The translations under genes and the position numbers were made by a program. DNA of 64,000 bases from Rhizobium sp. CG5 (lineage in GTDB: Bacteria > Pseudomonadota > Alphaproteobacteria > Rhizobiales > Rhizobiaceae), in NCBI RefSeq assembly GCF_023701945.1, contig NZ_JABAEF010000021.1, positions 48,461-112,460 of the forward strand, read 5' to 3'. Under the pieces are notes generated by a model. The model saw only the letters and a program-made list of their open reading frames with translations. It did no database searches and was not told the DNA's origin. Positions 26,083-35,450 of the stretch are shown here, one piece after another (within the stretch, counting starts at the first letter, position 1; each line of letters opens with the position of its first letter).

Positions 26083-27309
26083 ATGGCGATTCTGATATCC
26101 AATCCGCGGGCACGGCATCTCTTTCTGGCACGGCAGGGGCTTTGCGCCCCGCCGCATAAGGCATTGGGCAAGGCAGGGCTGTTGGCGATGATCCACGACC
26201 TGGGTTTCGTCCAGGTCGACAGCATCGCGACCGTCGAGCGGGCCCATCACCAGATCCTGTTTTCGCGCAATCAGACCTATCGGCGCGAGGACCTTAAAGT
26301 CCTGCTCGAAACCGACCGGGCGCTGTTTGAACACTGGACCCATGACGCCTCGATTCTGCCGGTCGCCTTCTATCCCTATTGGAAGCACCGTTTCGTGCGC
26401 GAAGAGGCGCGCATCCGCGAAAACTGGCGCAAATGGCGCGGTGAGGATTTTGCCGCGGCCTTCGAGGACACCTATAAGCGTATTGCCGAAGGCGGCCCGG
26501 CTTTGTCGCGCGAGATGAAGGAAGACGATCACAAGTCCGGCGGCTGGTGGAACTGGCACCCCTCCAAGACGGCGCTGGAATTCCTCTGGCGCACCGGCCG
26601 GCTGTCGATCAGCGGCCGCGACAATTTCCAGAAGATCTACGATCTGTCGGAACGGGTCGTGCCGGCCGATCATCATACAGCCGAGGTCGAACATGACGCC
26701 TTCGTCGACTGGGCCTGCCGGCAGGCGCTGACGCGGCTCGGCTTTGCCACGTCAGGCGAGATCGCCGCCTTCTGGAACCTGGTGACGCCGCAGGAGGCCA
26801 AGCTCTGGGTCGAGCGGCAGCGCAATGAGCTGGAGGAAGTGCTGATCGCCCCCTTCGACGGCGGCCGGCCACGCCCGTCGTACGCCTTCGCTGGACTGGG
26901 TGACCGCCTGGCCGCCAACCCCGGTGCCGACTCTGGCGATGGCCTGGCCCACCTGCCGGAACCGCCGGCCCGCGTGCGCGTGCTCAGCCCCTTCGATCCG
27001 CTGCTGCGCGACCGCAACCGCGCCGAACGGCTGTTCGGTTTCTACTATCGCATCGAGGTTTTCGTGCCGGAGGCCAAGCGCGACTATGGCTATTACGTCT
27101 TCCCGCTGCTCGAAGGCGACCGCATGATCGGCCGCATCGACATGAAGGCCGACCGCAAGTCCGGCAGCCTCGACGTCAAGCGCCTGTGGCTCGAACAGGG
27201 CATAAAACCCTCGGCCGGCCGGCTGGAAAAACTCGACGCCGAACTGGCGCGACTGGCGCGGTTCACCGGCGTCGAGCGGGTGACCTATCTGGATGGCTGG
27301 CGGGGCTAG
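26083..27309 (+). CDS. YcaQ-like winged-helix DNA glycosylase family protein
   Basis: 408 residues. FVQVDSI (about 45-51) contains the QxD motif that is catalytic in E. coli YcaQ, which removes interstrand crosslinks; FEHWTHDASILPV and WGCWNWHP-like HKSGGWWNWHPSKTALEFLW are further family marks. A winged-helix core is followed by a C-terminal beta domain (LSPFDPLLRDRNRAERLFGF). Start chosen at 26083 to match the family; the ribosome site is weak. DNA repair role is inferred from family. Confidence 0.88.
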   Translation: MAILISNPRARHLFLARQGLCAPPHKALGKAGLLAMIHDLGFVQVDSIATVERAHHQILFSRNQTYRREDLKVLLETDRALFEHWTHDASILPVAFYPYWKHRFVREEARIRENWRKWRGEDFAAAFEDTYKRIAEGGPALSREMKEDDHKSGGWWNWHPSKTALEFLWRTGRLSISGRDNFQKIYDLSERVVPADHHTAEVEHDAFVDWACRQALTRLGFATSGEIAAFWNLVTPQEAKLWVERQRNELEEVLIAPFDGGRPRPSYAFAGLGDRLAANPGADSGDGLAHLPEPPARVRVLSPFDPLLRDRNRAERLFGFYYRIEVFVPEAKRDYGYYVFPLLEGDRMIGRIDMKADRKSGSLDVKRLWLEQGIKPSAGRLEKLDAELARLARFTGVERVTYLDGWRG

Positions 27310-27350
27310 GCTGACAGGGGAGTGTCAGGAGACAGGCGTCTGAGCCGCCA

Positions 27351-27528
27351 CCCCCCTCTGGCTTGCCAGCCATCTCCCCCTCAAGGGGGGAGATCGGATC
27401 GCGGCGGCCGCCCCTTTCCACCTTGGGACCAGTGCCTGCGGAATGCTCCATGTTTTGTGATCGGGCATGAGCCCGCGTCTTGCCGATCTCCCCCCTTGAG
27501 GGGGAGATGTCCGGCAGGACAGAGGGGG
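27351..27528. repeat. Palindromic intergenic element with CCCCCCTCTG ends, copy 2
   Basis: 178 bases. Left end CCCCCCTCTGGCTTGCCAGC then CATCTCCCCCTCAAGGGGGGAGAT; right end GATCTCCCCCCTTGAGGGGG then AGATGTCCGGCAGGACAGAGGGGG. Same family as 23144-23310, with a different centre. Lies between the ends of two converging genes. Confidence 0.85.
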
Positions 27529-27570
27529 TAACTACCTGCGCACAGGTCAGTATGATGTCCTTCACCCCCT

Positions 27571-28527
27571 CTAGTTCTGGAACAGCTGCAGCAGCTGGTC
27601 CGGGCCAGAATTGGCGATTGACAGGGATTGGGTTGCCAGTTGCTGGCGGGTCTGCAGCGCCTTCAGGCGTGTCGATTGTTCGTTCATGTCGGCATCCACC
27701 AATCCGCCGACGCCGGTCTGCAGGCTGTCGCGCAGGTCCTTGGTGTATTCGGTCTGGATGGAGACCCGCTTGCTGATCGCGCCAAGGTCTGCCGCCGCGT
27801 CGATCATCGCGCCGATCATCGCATCGACCACGCTGATCATCTCCTCGACGTCCTGGTCTGTCGTGGTGGCGGTCAGCTCCATGTCCTGATGGATGGCGTG
27901 GTTCTTGCCGCTCATCAGCACCCATTCGGTCGCCGTGCCGAGATCCCGTGCGAATTCCACATTGGTCAGAATGCCATTGTGGTAGTTTTCATCGATCAGG
28001 TGGTTGGTGCCCCACTGATTGCTCATCTCATAGGTGATCGTGCCGACGCTGACATTGTCGGAACCGTCGCGGTAGAAGGACCCGACCATCGACTTGTCGC
28101 CATCATCGGTGGCGTCGATGCGGTGCAGCCAGTTTTCGCCGGCAAAGCTCGAGGATTCGACGATCGTGTAGATTTCCGCCTTGAGCTCGGTCAGTTCCTT
28201 GTTGATCTTGCCCTTGTCGACACCCGGTTCGCGCGCCGCCACCAGCCTGGCCTTGATCTCGTTGACCACGTCCAGCGAGGCCGTCATGCCGGTATAGGCG
28301 ACATCGATGGTCGCGGCTGCCACTCCCATCGAATCCTCCACCGCCGACAGCGCCTTGTCGTCGGAGCGCATGGTGGTCGAGATCGACCAGTAGGAGGAAT
28401 TGTCCGACGCCTTGCCAATCCGGTAGCCGGACGAGACCTGATCCTGTGCGTCGTCGAGATTGCTGGCAATCGAGCGCATCACGTCGAGCGAAGCGATCGC
28501 GCCGTGGTTGGTATTCAGGCTGATCAT
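27571..28527 (-). CDS. Flagellin
   Basis: 318 residues. The N-terminal D0/D1 part (SLDVMRSIASNLDDAQDQVS, SSGYRIGKASDNSSYWSIS) and the C-terminal part (LQTRQQLATQSLSIANSGPD then QLLQLFQN) are those of rhizobial flagellins, with a short variable centre. The ATG at 28527 fits the family; the bases just before it are ATTCCCCCC, with no good ribosome site at normal spacing. No other flagellar gene is nearby, so this is a detached paralogue; rhizobia usually have several flagellins in a cluster elsewhere. Whether it is expressed cannot be told. Confidence 0.92.
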   Translation of the reverse strand: MISLNTNHGAIASLDVMRSIASNLDDAQDQVSSGYRIGKASDNSSYWSISTTMRSDDKALSAVEDSMGVAAATIDVAYTGMTASLDVVNEIKARLVAAREPGVDKGKINKELTELKAEIYTIVESSSFAGENWLHRIDATDDGDKSMVGSFYRDGSDNVSVGTITYEMSNQWGTNHLIDENYHNGILTNVEFARDLGTATEWVLMSGKNHAIHQDMELTATTTDQDVEEMISVVDAMIGAMIDAAADLGAISKRVSIQTEYTKDLRDSLQTGVGGLVDADMNEQSTRLKALQTRQQLATQSLSIANSGPDQLLQLFQN

Positions 28528-28690
28528 GGGGGGAATATTACCTGTAATGAAAATCGAAGCGTTTCTAATTTGCCTGTGAAAATAACACTTTATTTGGTTA
28601 ACGAGACGTAAATTGCAAACCGCAAATGTCGTACTCTGCCTTTCGTGTCCCCAAAAAGGGCAGCGAAAGGCAGACCGAAAGGAAGGGCTT

Positions 28691-29197
28691 TTACGCCCGC
28701 CCGAGATAGTCGAGCTTGCCGATCGGCACGCCCTTGTGGCGCAGCAGGGCATAGGCCGTGGTGATGTGGAAGTAGAAATTCGGGATGGCAAAGCCCAGGA
28801 CGTAGTCGCGGGCGGTGAAGCTGCGCACGCTCTTGCCGGTCTTCAGCTCGACCATGGTCTCGTCGCGGCCGGCCATGGCCTCGGGCGAAACCGACTTCAG
28901 GAAAGCGACGGTATCGGCGATGCGCTTCAGGAGGTCGTCCAAGGACGTTTCGTCGTCCTGCATCGACACGGTGGCGACGTCGCCGACCCGCACGGGCACG
29001 AATTTCGCGGTGTCGCTGGCCCGCTGGATCTGGGAAATCAGGTTGCCCATGTCGGGATAAAGCCGGGCCTCCAGCAGCTCCTGCTCGCTGATGCCCTGCT
29101 CGGCGGCAAAGCTGCGGCCTTTTTCAAGGATGTCGGTGAGATTGGCAAAGGCCCGCAGGAAAAGCGGCACGCTGACGTCGTAGAGGGACAAGGACAT
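28691..29197 (-). CDS. DUF1993 family protein
   Basis: 168 residues, soluble, mostly helical. SLYDVSVPLFLRAFANLTDI at the N-terminus and FYFHITTAYALLRHKGVPIG with KLDYLG at the C-terminus are the typical DUF1993 ends. These proteins are DinB-like four-helix bundles of unknown role; the conserved His residues may bind metal. Gap of 128 bases to ribBA upstream, 163 to the flagellin gene downstream. Confidence 0.9.
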   Translation of the reverse strand: MSLSLYDVSVPLFLRAFANLTDILEKGRSFAAEQGISEQELLEARLYPDMGNLISQIQRASDTAKFVPVRVGDVATVSMQDDETSLDDLLKRIADTVAFLKSVSPEAMAGRDETMVELKTGKSVRSFTARDYVLGFAIPNFYFHITTAYALLRHKGVPIGKLDYLGRA

Positions 29198-29325
29198 CGA
29201 AAACCCCGGATAAAAGCGCTGGCCGGATCGCGCCGGCCTCGCGTCCCGCCCGGATTGCCGGGTTTGAATGGAACGCGATGCAGGTAGGTCGGCGCCACCG
29301 GGTGATCAAGGGCTGACCCCTGCGA

Positions 29326-30426
29326 TCAGCCGATTTCCGTCGAGGTAATCTTGATGCCGAAGCCTTCCAGCCCGACATAGTGCCGCTCACGGGTGGTCAG
29401 GAGCCGGATCGAGCTGATGCCGAGATCCTTGATGATCTGCGCGCCAAGGCCGATTTCCAGCCACTCGCTGTCGCGGGCCTTGGCTTCCTGATGGGTCTCG
29501 CGGTCGTGCTTGCCGGTGCGCGCCGTGGTAGAGGCGCCGACGCCGACCGAGCCTTCGCGCAGGTAGACGATCACGCCGCGGCCGTGCTCGGCGATCTTGC
29601 CCATGTAGTGCATGACCGGCTTGCGCTTGGAAAACACGTCGTCGCCGACATTTTCCGGATGCAGGCGCACCGGAATGTCGACGCCGTCGCGAATGTCGCC
29701 GAACACCACGGCCAGATGCTGCATCGGATCCCAGGGCAGCGAATAGCTATGCGCCTTGGCCGGGCCGAACGGCGTGTCGATATCGAAGCTCGAATGCAGC
29801 TGAATCAGGGTTTCCTTGCGCTGCCGGTAGGCGATCAGGTCGGCGACGGAAACGCGCTTCAGGCCATGCTCTTCGGCAAAGGCAAACACTTCCGGACCGT
29901 GCTTGACCGTGCCGCTGTCGTTGACCAGTTCGCCGATCACGCCGATCGGCGGCAGGCCGGCCAGCTTGCAGAGGTCGACGGCGGCTTCCGTATGGCCCGA
30001 GCGCATCAGCACGCCACCTTCGCGGGCGATCAGCGGGAAGATATGGCCGGGACGCACGAAATCGGATGGGCCGACATTGGGATTGGCCAGGTTGCGCACC
30101 GTCAGGGTGCGGTCCTCGGCCGAAATGCCGGTGGTCGTGCCATGCTTGAAATCGACGGTCACGGTAAAGGCCGTGGTATGGGCGCTGTCATTGTCGGCCA
30201 CCATGGCGTTGAGGTTCAGCCGCTTGGCCTCTTCCTTGGGCATGGGGGCGCAGACGATACCGGAGGTGTGGCGCACGATGAAGGCCATCTTCTCCGCCGT
30301 ACAGTGCACGGCTGCGACGATCAGGTCGCCTTCGTTCTCGCGGTCGTCGTCATCGGTCACGACGACGATTTCGCCGGCCTCGAAAGCGCGGATGGCGTCG
30401 ACGACGCGGCTCTGGTCATAGCTCAT
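29326..30426 (-). CDS. ribB: 3,4-dihydroxy-2-butanone 4-phosphate synthase with GTP cyclohydrolase II-like domain
   Basis: 366 residues. The N-terminal RibB domain (1-205) has VVTDDDDRENEGDLIVAA, SGHTEAAVDLCKLAG and the acidic Mg-binding residues, and makes the four-carbon precursor of riboflavin. The C-terminal RibA-like domain (about 210-360) lacks the three zinc Cys of GTP cyclohydrolase II: where CxTGDVFGSxRCDC is expected it reads PENVGDDVFSKRK. The RibA part is therefore probably not catalytic; such degenerate RibBA proteins occur in alphaproteobacteria. GAGGA is 6 bases before the ATG; it starts 12 bases after aroC, so the two form an operon. Confidence 0.93.
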   Translation of the reverse strand: MSYDQSRVVDAIRAFEAGEIVVVTDDDDRENEGDLIVAAVHCTAEKMAFIVRHTSGIVCAPMPKEEAKRLNLNAMVADNDSAHTTAFTVTVDFKHGTTTGISAEDRTLTVRNLANPNVGPSDFVRPGHIFPLIAREGGVLMRSGHTEAAVDLCKLAGLPPIGVIGELVNDSGTVKHGPEVFAFAEEHGLKRVSVADLIAYRQRKETLIQLHSSFDIDTPFGPAKAHSYSLPWDPMQHLAVVFGDIRDGVDIPVRLHPENVGDDVFSKRKPVMHYMGKIAEHGRGVIVYLREGSVGVGASTTARTGKHDRETHQEAKARDSEWLEIGLGAQIIKDLGISSIRLLTTRERHYVGLEGFGIKITSTEIG

Positions 30427-30438
30427 GGAAAGTCCTCG

Positions 30439-31533
30439 TCACTTCAGCCGGCCGGTCTGGCCGCGGTCTCTTAGATAATGATCGGCAATCGTGCAGGCCA
30501 GCATCGCCTCGCCGACAGGAACTGCCCGGATCCCGACGCAGGGGTCGTGGCGGCCCTTGGTGCGCACGTCCACCTCGTTGCCATCGGCATCGATCGAGCG
30601 GCGCTCGGTGAGGATCGACGAGGTCGGCTTGATGGCAAAGCGCGCCACCACGGGCTCGCCGGTGGATATGCCACCCAGCACGCCGCCGGCATGGTTGGAC
30701 AGGAAGATAGGCTTGCCGTCCGGGCCGATGCGCATCTCGTCGGCATTCTCTTCGCCGGTGATTTCCGCCGCCTCGAAGCCATTGCCGATCTCGACGCCCT
30801 TGACGGCATTGATCGACATCAGGTTGGAGGCGATGTCCTGGTCGAGCTTGCCATAGATCGGCGCGCCAATGCCGGCGGGAACCCCATCGGCCACCACTTC
30901 GACCACGGCGCCGACGGACGAGCCGGATTTGCGGATCTCGTCGAGATAGGCCTCCCAGACGGGAACGATGTCGGCATCGGGCGCGAAGAACGGGTTTTCG
31001 CTGACCTGTGCCCAGTCCCAGTTGGCGCGGTTGATCTTGTGTTTGCCGATCTGCACCAGTGCGCCGCGCACGGTAACGCCGGGCACGACGAGCCGGGCAA
31101 TGCCGCCGGCCGCCACCCGGGCCGCCGTCTCGCGGGCCGAGGACCGTCCGCCGCCGCGATAGTCGCGAATGCCGTATTTGATGTCATAGGTGAAATCGGC
31201 ATGGCCGGGACGGTAGCGCTTGGCGATCTCGCCATAGTCCTTGGAGCGCTGGTCGGTATTGTCGATCATCAGCGAGATCGGCGTGCCGGTGGTGATCATC
31301 GAGCCGTCTTCCCCAGGCATGACGCCGGACAGCACCTTGACGAGATCGTCCTCGCGGCGCTGCGTCACGAAGCGCGACTGGCCGGGCTTGCGCTTGTCGA
31401 GCCAGGTCTGCAGGTCTTGCAGCGTAAAGCTTAAGCCGGGCGGGCAGCCGTCGATCACGCAGCCAAGGGCTGGACCATGGCTTTCGCCCCAGGTGGTAAC
31501 GCGGAACAGGTGACCGAAGGTATTATGCGACAT
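30439..31533 (-). CDS. aroC: Chorismate synthase
   Basis: 364 residues, full length. Signatures: TWGESHGPALGCVIDGCPPG (14-33), RRGGGRSSARETAARVAAG in the form YRGGGRSSARETAARVAAG (about 124-142), and SGEP-like STGEPVVARFAIKPTSSI. It converts EPSP to chorismate with reduced FMN, the last common step of aromatic amino-acid synthesis. Its use of FMN makes the linkage to ribB in one operon sensible. A weak ribosome site precedes the ATG. Confidence 0.97.
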   Translation of the reverse strand: MSHNTFGHLFRVTTWGESHGPALGCVIDGCPPGLSFTLQDLQTWLDKRKPGQSRFVTQRREDDLVKVLSGVMPGEDGSMITTGTPISLMIDNTDQRSKDYGEIAKRYRPGHADFTYDIKYGIRDYRGGGRSSARETAARVAAGGIARLVVPGVTVRGALVQIGKHKINRANWDWAQVSENPFFAPDADIVPVWEAYLDEIRKSGSSVGAVVEVVADGVPAGIGAPIYGKLDQDIASNLMSINAVKGVEIGNGFEAAEITGEENADEMRIGPDGKPIFLSNHAGGVLGGISTGEPVVARFAIKPTSSILTERRSIDADGNEVDVRTKGRHDPCVGIRAVPVGEAMLACTIADHYLRDRGQTGRLK

Positions 31534-31707
31534 GTCTCTAAAAACCGGAATTCTGGCGCGGCGCTTTTGTCCGCTGAAGGTTTTTCTTGGGCCAGACCTA
31601 TAGGCGAAAACACCGGAAAGGGAAAAGCCTTTCTTTCATCCAAAGGGCAACGCAGCGTTCGCGATCACTGCACGCCCAGCCGTGCCCGGTCTCCGAAAAT
31701 CTGCCGC

Positions 31708-34700
31708 TCAGGACGCCTTCTGCCAGACGGGGCGCGAGGCCAGCCGCGAGAATTCGTCAAACGGCAGGGGTTTTGCAAAGGCATAACCCTGCAAGAGGTC
31801 AACGCCGAGTTGCCGCAGCAGCTCGGCATGTTCGCCGGTTTCCACGCCTTCGGCCACGGTCTCGACACCGAGCGAGCGGGCGATGTCGATGATCGAGCGC
31901 ACCAGCGAACGCTCCTGCGGCGAACTGACGATCGGCATGACCAGCTGCCGGTCGATCTTCAGTCGCTTGGGCTTCAGCTTCAGCAGGCTGACGATCGAGG
32001 TATGGCCGGTGCCGAAGTCGTCGATCTCGATATCGATGCCGAGATCCTTGATCCGGTCGATATTCGCCGTCGTGAGGTCGTCGTTTTCGTCGAGGAAGAT
32101 CGATTCCACCAGTTCAAAGGAGATTTCGCCGGGGGTGATGTTGAGCCCCTTGAGACAGTCGATCAGCGTTGCGTCATGAAGCCGCTTGGAGGAGACGTTG
32201 ACCGACACCTTCGGAACCCGGATGCCCATGGCGGCCCAGCGCATCTTGTCGCTAAGGGATTTTTCCAGAACCAGCTGGTCGATGCGCGCCATGACGTTCA
32301 GTTCCTCGGCGATCTTCAGGAAGACGTTGGAGGCCAGAATGCCGCGTTCGGGATGTTGCCAGCGCACCAGCGCCTCGGCGCCGGTCAATTGCATGGTGTT
32401 GGCACTGAACTGCGGCTGATACCAGACGGTAAACTCGTCATTGTCGAGACCGGCGAGGATCTCGTCGGCCATGCGCTTGGTCTTGACGATATGGGCCTGC
32501 AGGTTGGGCGTGAAGAATTCGAAGCAGTTACGCCCCGTCGCCTTGGCCTGGTACAGCGCGATATCGGCGTTGACCAGCACCTTGCGGGCATCGATGCCGA
32601 TGCCTTGCGCCTGGGCAATGCCGATCGATACGCCGCAGCGGCAGGAAAACCCTTCGAAATCAATCGGCACGCTCATCTCCTCGATGATGCGGGCCGACAG
32701 GGTCGAGAGGTGCTCGGCATTGGTATTGTTGTGCGACAGGATAACGAATTCGTCGCCGCCGATGCGCGCCACCAGATCGTCGGCGCGCACATTGCGGGTC
32801 AGGATCCTTGAGGCATTGACCAGCATAGCATCGCCGGCCGCGTGGCCGAGCGTGTCGTTGATTTCCTTGAAGCGGTCGAGGTCGAGATGCAGGATCGAGA
32901 ACTTGTGGCGCAGGCCCTGGCCGTTGCGGGTCAGGCTGTCGAGTTCCATGTCCAGCCTGCGCCGGTTGGCAAGGCCGGTTAGCGGATCGTGCAGCGAATT
33001 GAACTCGATGCGGTTCTTGACGATCTCCAGCTCGACATTGCGGGCATCGGCCTCTTCCTTGGCAACCTTGAGTTCCTCGGTCAACAGCATGTCGGCGGTG
33101 ACGTCAAAAGCGATGCCGATGATCTTGCGGCGGCCGTCGCGCGTGGTATGCAACTGGCCGACCGAGCGTACGAAGCGGAAGCTGCCGTCGGGCAGCACGA
33201 CATGCTGGACGCTTTGCAGGGTCGTGCCCCGGGCGATTGCCCTTTGGGTATCCTCCAGGGTCTGCTGGCGGTTTTCGGGCTCCAGGCAATTGAGCCATTG
33301 CTCTTCGGTAACGACGCCGGACGCAAAGGAAATGCCATAGAGCTGCATCATGCGCTCGTCCCATATGGCGCCGCCATCGACCGGGTCGGCTTCCCAGATG
33401 CCGCAATTGTAAGAGGCCAGCGCCAGGTCGAAGCGGCGCGACAGTTCTTCCAGCTGCTGTTCGCGGCTCGAAAGCTCGTCCAGCGCCAGTTCCAGCTCGG
33501 CATTCTTGATGTCGCTGGTTTCCTTGGCATTCTGCAGGGTGTGGGTCACCAGGACGTCGGCGGTGACATCCCAGACGATGCCGGTAACACGGCTTTCGCC
33601 GGTCGATTCGGAATGCGCGCCGACGGAGCGCAGATAGCGCACCGATCCGTCCTGCATCCGGATCCGATAGACCTCCTCGCAGGTCTTGCCGTCCTGGGCG
33701 CAGGAACACTGGAAAAAATGCGCCTCGGCCAGCACCCGGTCCTCGGGATGGACAGCCTCCATCCAGTCGGCCAGCCGGTCGTCGCTCTCGGCCCTGCTCG
33801 GCGTCAGGCCATGTAGGGCGGCGGCGCGGTCGTCCCAGAAGAGCCGGTGCCCGTCTTCCTTGACTTCCCAGATGCCGATATTGGAGGATTCCATCGCCAG
33901 GTTGAAGCGCTCGGACAGTTCGAGCAGCTTCTCCTCGCGCAGTTTCAGCTTGGCTATATTGCGGTTACGTTCGGCGATCAGCAGGGTGGCGATGAAGATC
34001 GGGATGATGATCGCACAGCCGGCAATGATGATGACCAGACGAAACGGAACCTGGTTTTCCGGCGCCTGGTCCCATCCGTCATGGGGAACAGCGCGGATCT
34101 CCCAGACGCCGCCCGGATGGCGGATCTGGCCGATCGCCGGCTCTCGGTCGCTGACCGCCTGTGCGCCGAAGATCGGGTTGCCTCCAGCCAGGGCGCCGCC
34201 CACCGAGGCGCCCCCCACCGAGGCGCTAATGTCGTGAATGGCGATATCGAGATGATCCAGGCCGAGATAACGGTCCTGCTGGTCCTTTGCGGTCGAGTGC
34301 AGCAGCCCGCTGCGCTCGAAGAAGGCGTTGTTGTCCAGGACGATCTCGATCACGCCCCAGTAGGTGCTGACGCCTTTCGTGTGCAGCGTAACGGGCAGGT
34401 GCAGCAGGAAATTGCCGTCTTCTGTCTGCCGCAGCGTCGGGGTCTTGCGGTCGGTCTCGATCACCGCGCCGATGCGCTTGCGTCCGGCATCCGCCGGCCA
34501 CACGCTGCGGATCACCTGATCCGGCGCCATCCCCAGGCTCAGGAAATGCGGATTGCGCTCCAGGATCCCGGTGGAGAGCTCCTGGAGCTCCTCGATGGTC
34601 AGGTTTTCGTGCGAATCCATGACCACGGCGAGGTGCTCGACCACGGAAAAATCGGCCAGCAGCCGCGAGTTGAGGCTGGCCTGGATCAGCTGGACGTCTT

Positions 34701-34878
34701 GCCTTGTGCGCTCCTGCAAAGCGGCCCGCTTGGTCGCCCGGTGGTCGCTGTCCAGCATGAAGCCCGCGGCAACGATGCCCAAAGCCACGGCGACGGCACC
34801 GATGAACATCAGCCGGGCACTTCCGGAAAGGCCCATGTTACGTCGATTGAAAAAGGCCCCGATCGCCAATACCCGCAT
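31708..34878 (-). CDS. Membrane GGDEF-EAL protein with PAS domains (cyclic-di-GMP turnover)
   Basis: 1056 residues from the ATG at 34878. Order: membrane helix (about 22-42), periplasmic CHASE-type sensor to about 285, second membrane helix (about 288-310), two PAS domains (about 330-460 and 475-600), GGDEF (about 615-770) and EAL (about 790-1045). GGDEF is intact (IGGDEFVIL), preceded by RADD, a fitting RxxD inhibitory site. EAL is intact (GAEALVRW, EIDDFGTGHTSI, KIDRQLV, AEGVE). Both synthesis and hydrolysis are thus possible. Start uncertain: ATGs at 34836 and 34965 are also in frame. An exact tandem-like 15-base repeat near 34197-34226 encodes SVGGASVGGA. Confidence 0.92.
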   Translation of the reverse strand: MRVLAIGAFFNRRNMGLSGSARLMFIGAVAVALGIVAAGFMLDSDHRATKRAALQERTRQDVQLIQASLNSRLLADFSVVEHLAVVMDSHENLTIEELQELSTGILERNPHFLSLGMAPDQVIRSVWPADAGRKRIGAVIETDRKTPTLRQTEDGNFLLHLPVTLHTKGVSTYWGVIEIVLDNNAFFERSGLLHSTAKDQQDRYLGLDHLDIAIHDISASVGGASVGGALAGGNPIFGAQAVSDREPAIGQIRHPGGVWEIRAVPHDGWDQAPENQVPFRLVIIIAGCAIIIPIFIATLLIAERNRNIAKLKLREEKLLELSERFNLAMESSNIGIWEVKEDGHRLFWDDRAAALHGLTPSRAESDDRLADWMEAVHPEDRVLAEAHFFQCSCAQDGKTCEEVYRIRMQDGSVRYLRSVGAHSESTGESRVTGIVWDVTADVLVTHTLQNAKETSDIKNAELELALDELSSREQQLEELSRRFDLALASYNCGIWEADPVDGGAIWDERMMQLYGISFASGVVTEEQWLNCLEPENRQQTLEDTQRAIARGTTLQSVQHVVLPDGSFRFVRSVGQLHTTRDGRRKIIGIAFDVTADMLLTEELKVAKEEADARNVELEIVKNRIEFNSLHDPLTGLANRRRLDMELDSLTRNGQGLRHKFSILHLDLDRFKEINDTLGHAAGDAMLVNASRILTRNVRADDLVARIGGDEFVILSHNNTNAEHLSTLSARIIEEMSVPIDFEGFSCRCGVSIGIAQAQGIGIDARKVLVNADIALYQAKATGRNCFEFFTPNLQAHIVKTKRMADEILAGLDNDEFTVWYQPQFSANTMQLTGAEALVRWQHPERGILASNVFLKIAEELNVMARIDQLVLEKSLSDKMRWAAMGIRVPKVSVNVSSKRLHDATLIDCLKGLNITPGEISFELVESIFLDENDDLTTANIDRIKDLGIDIEIDDFGTGHTSIVSLLKLKPKRLKIDRQLVMPIVSSPQERSLVRSIIDIARSLGVETVAEGVETGEHAELLRQLGVDLLQGYAFAKPLPFDEFSRLASRPVWQKAS

Positions 34879-35171
34879 TCCCCACTGATTACGTCGCCGA
34901 GTATAGTTAGGCAGAGTTAATTTAAAATTGCGCGGGTTCGCTCGGGGTCGCCGGGCAGAGACCATTTTTGGGCAGCTTGGCTGCATTCGGCCCTGGCGAC
35001 CGATCCGCGGCACCTCAGCTTGGGAATAACTGTAACAGATCTTGATTAGTGGTTGGTTTCCGTTCAACAATCATACGGAAAATGACATTGTTCCGGGCAA
35101 TTTTTGCCACATTCGGGAGGCTATCCTTGGTCCGTATTCTTCCTCTGTTTTATCCGGCAAAGGTGCTTGCC

Positions 35172-35432
35172 ATGCGCTTCCTGATCGCTGCATTGCTGAT
35201 GACAGCCGGTATGCTGTCGCCGTTGACGTCCTTTGCCGCCAGCGCGGATGTCGAGGCCACCATCAAGGCGGTGAACCTCGACGCGATGAGCCTGACGCTG
35301 GACGACGGGAAAACCTATTCGGTGCCGGAAGAGTTCAATTTCGACGGCCTGGAAGCCGGCGTCCGGGTGATCGTCTATTTCACCCTGGTCGACGGCAAGC
35401 GTGTGGTCGACGATCTGGAGGTCATTCAGTAG
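35172..35432 (+). CDS. DUF1344 small exported protein
   Basis: 86 residues with a signal peptide (MRFLIAALLMTAGMLSPLTS, cleavage near FAAS). The mature part VEATIKAVNLDAMSLTLDDG, then YSVPEEFNFDGLEAGVRVIV is the compact beta-fold of DUF1344. Role unknown. The ATG at 35172 has AAAGG upstream and is followed by the signal peptide, which decides it. It diverges from the GGDEF-EAL gene; the shared gap of about 290 bases holds both promoters. Confidence 0.88.
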   Translation: MRFLIAALLMTAGMLSPLTSFAASADVEATIKAVNLDAMSLTLDDGKTYSVPEEFNFDGLEAGVRVIVYFTLVDGKRVVDDLEVIQ

Positions 35433-35450
35433 CCGTCGGCCCGGCTGGCG

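Noticed and set aside
28528..28791. N-terminal extension of the flagellin frame
   Set aside because: It overlaps the DUF1993 gene, and flagellins begin at the conserved MISLNTNHG-like start.
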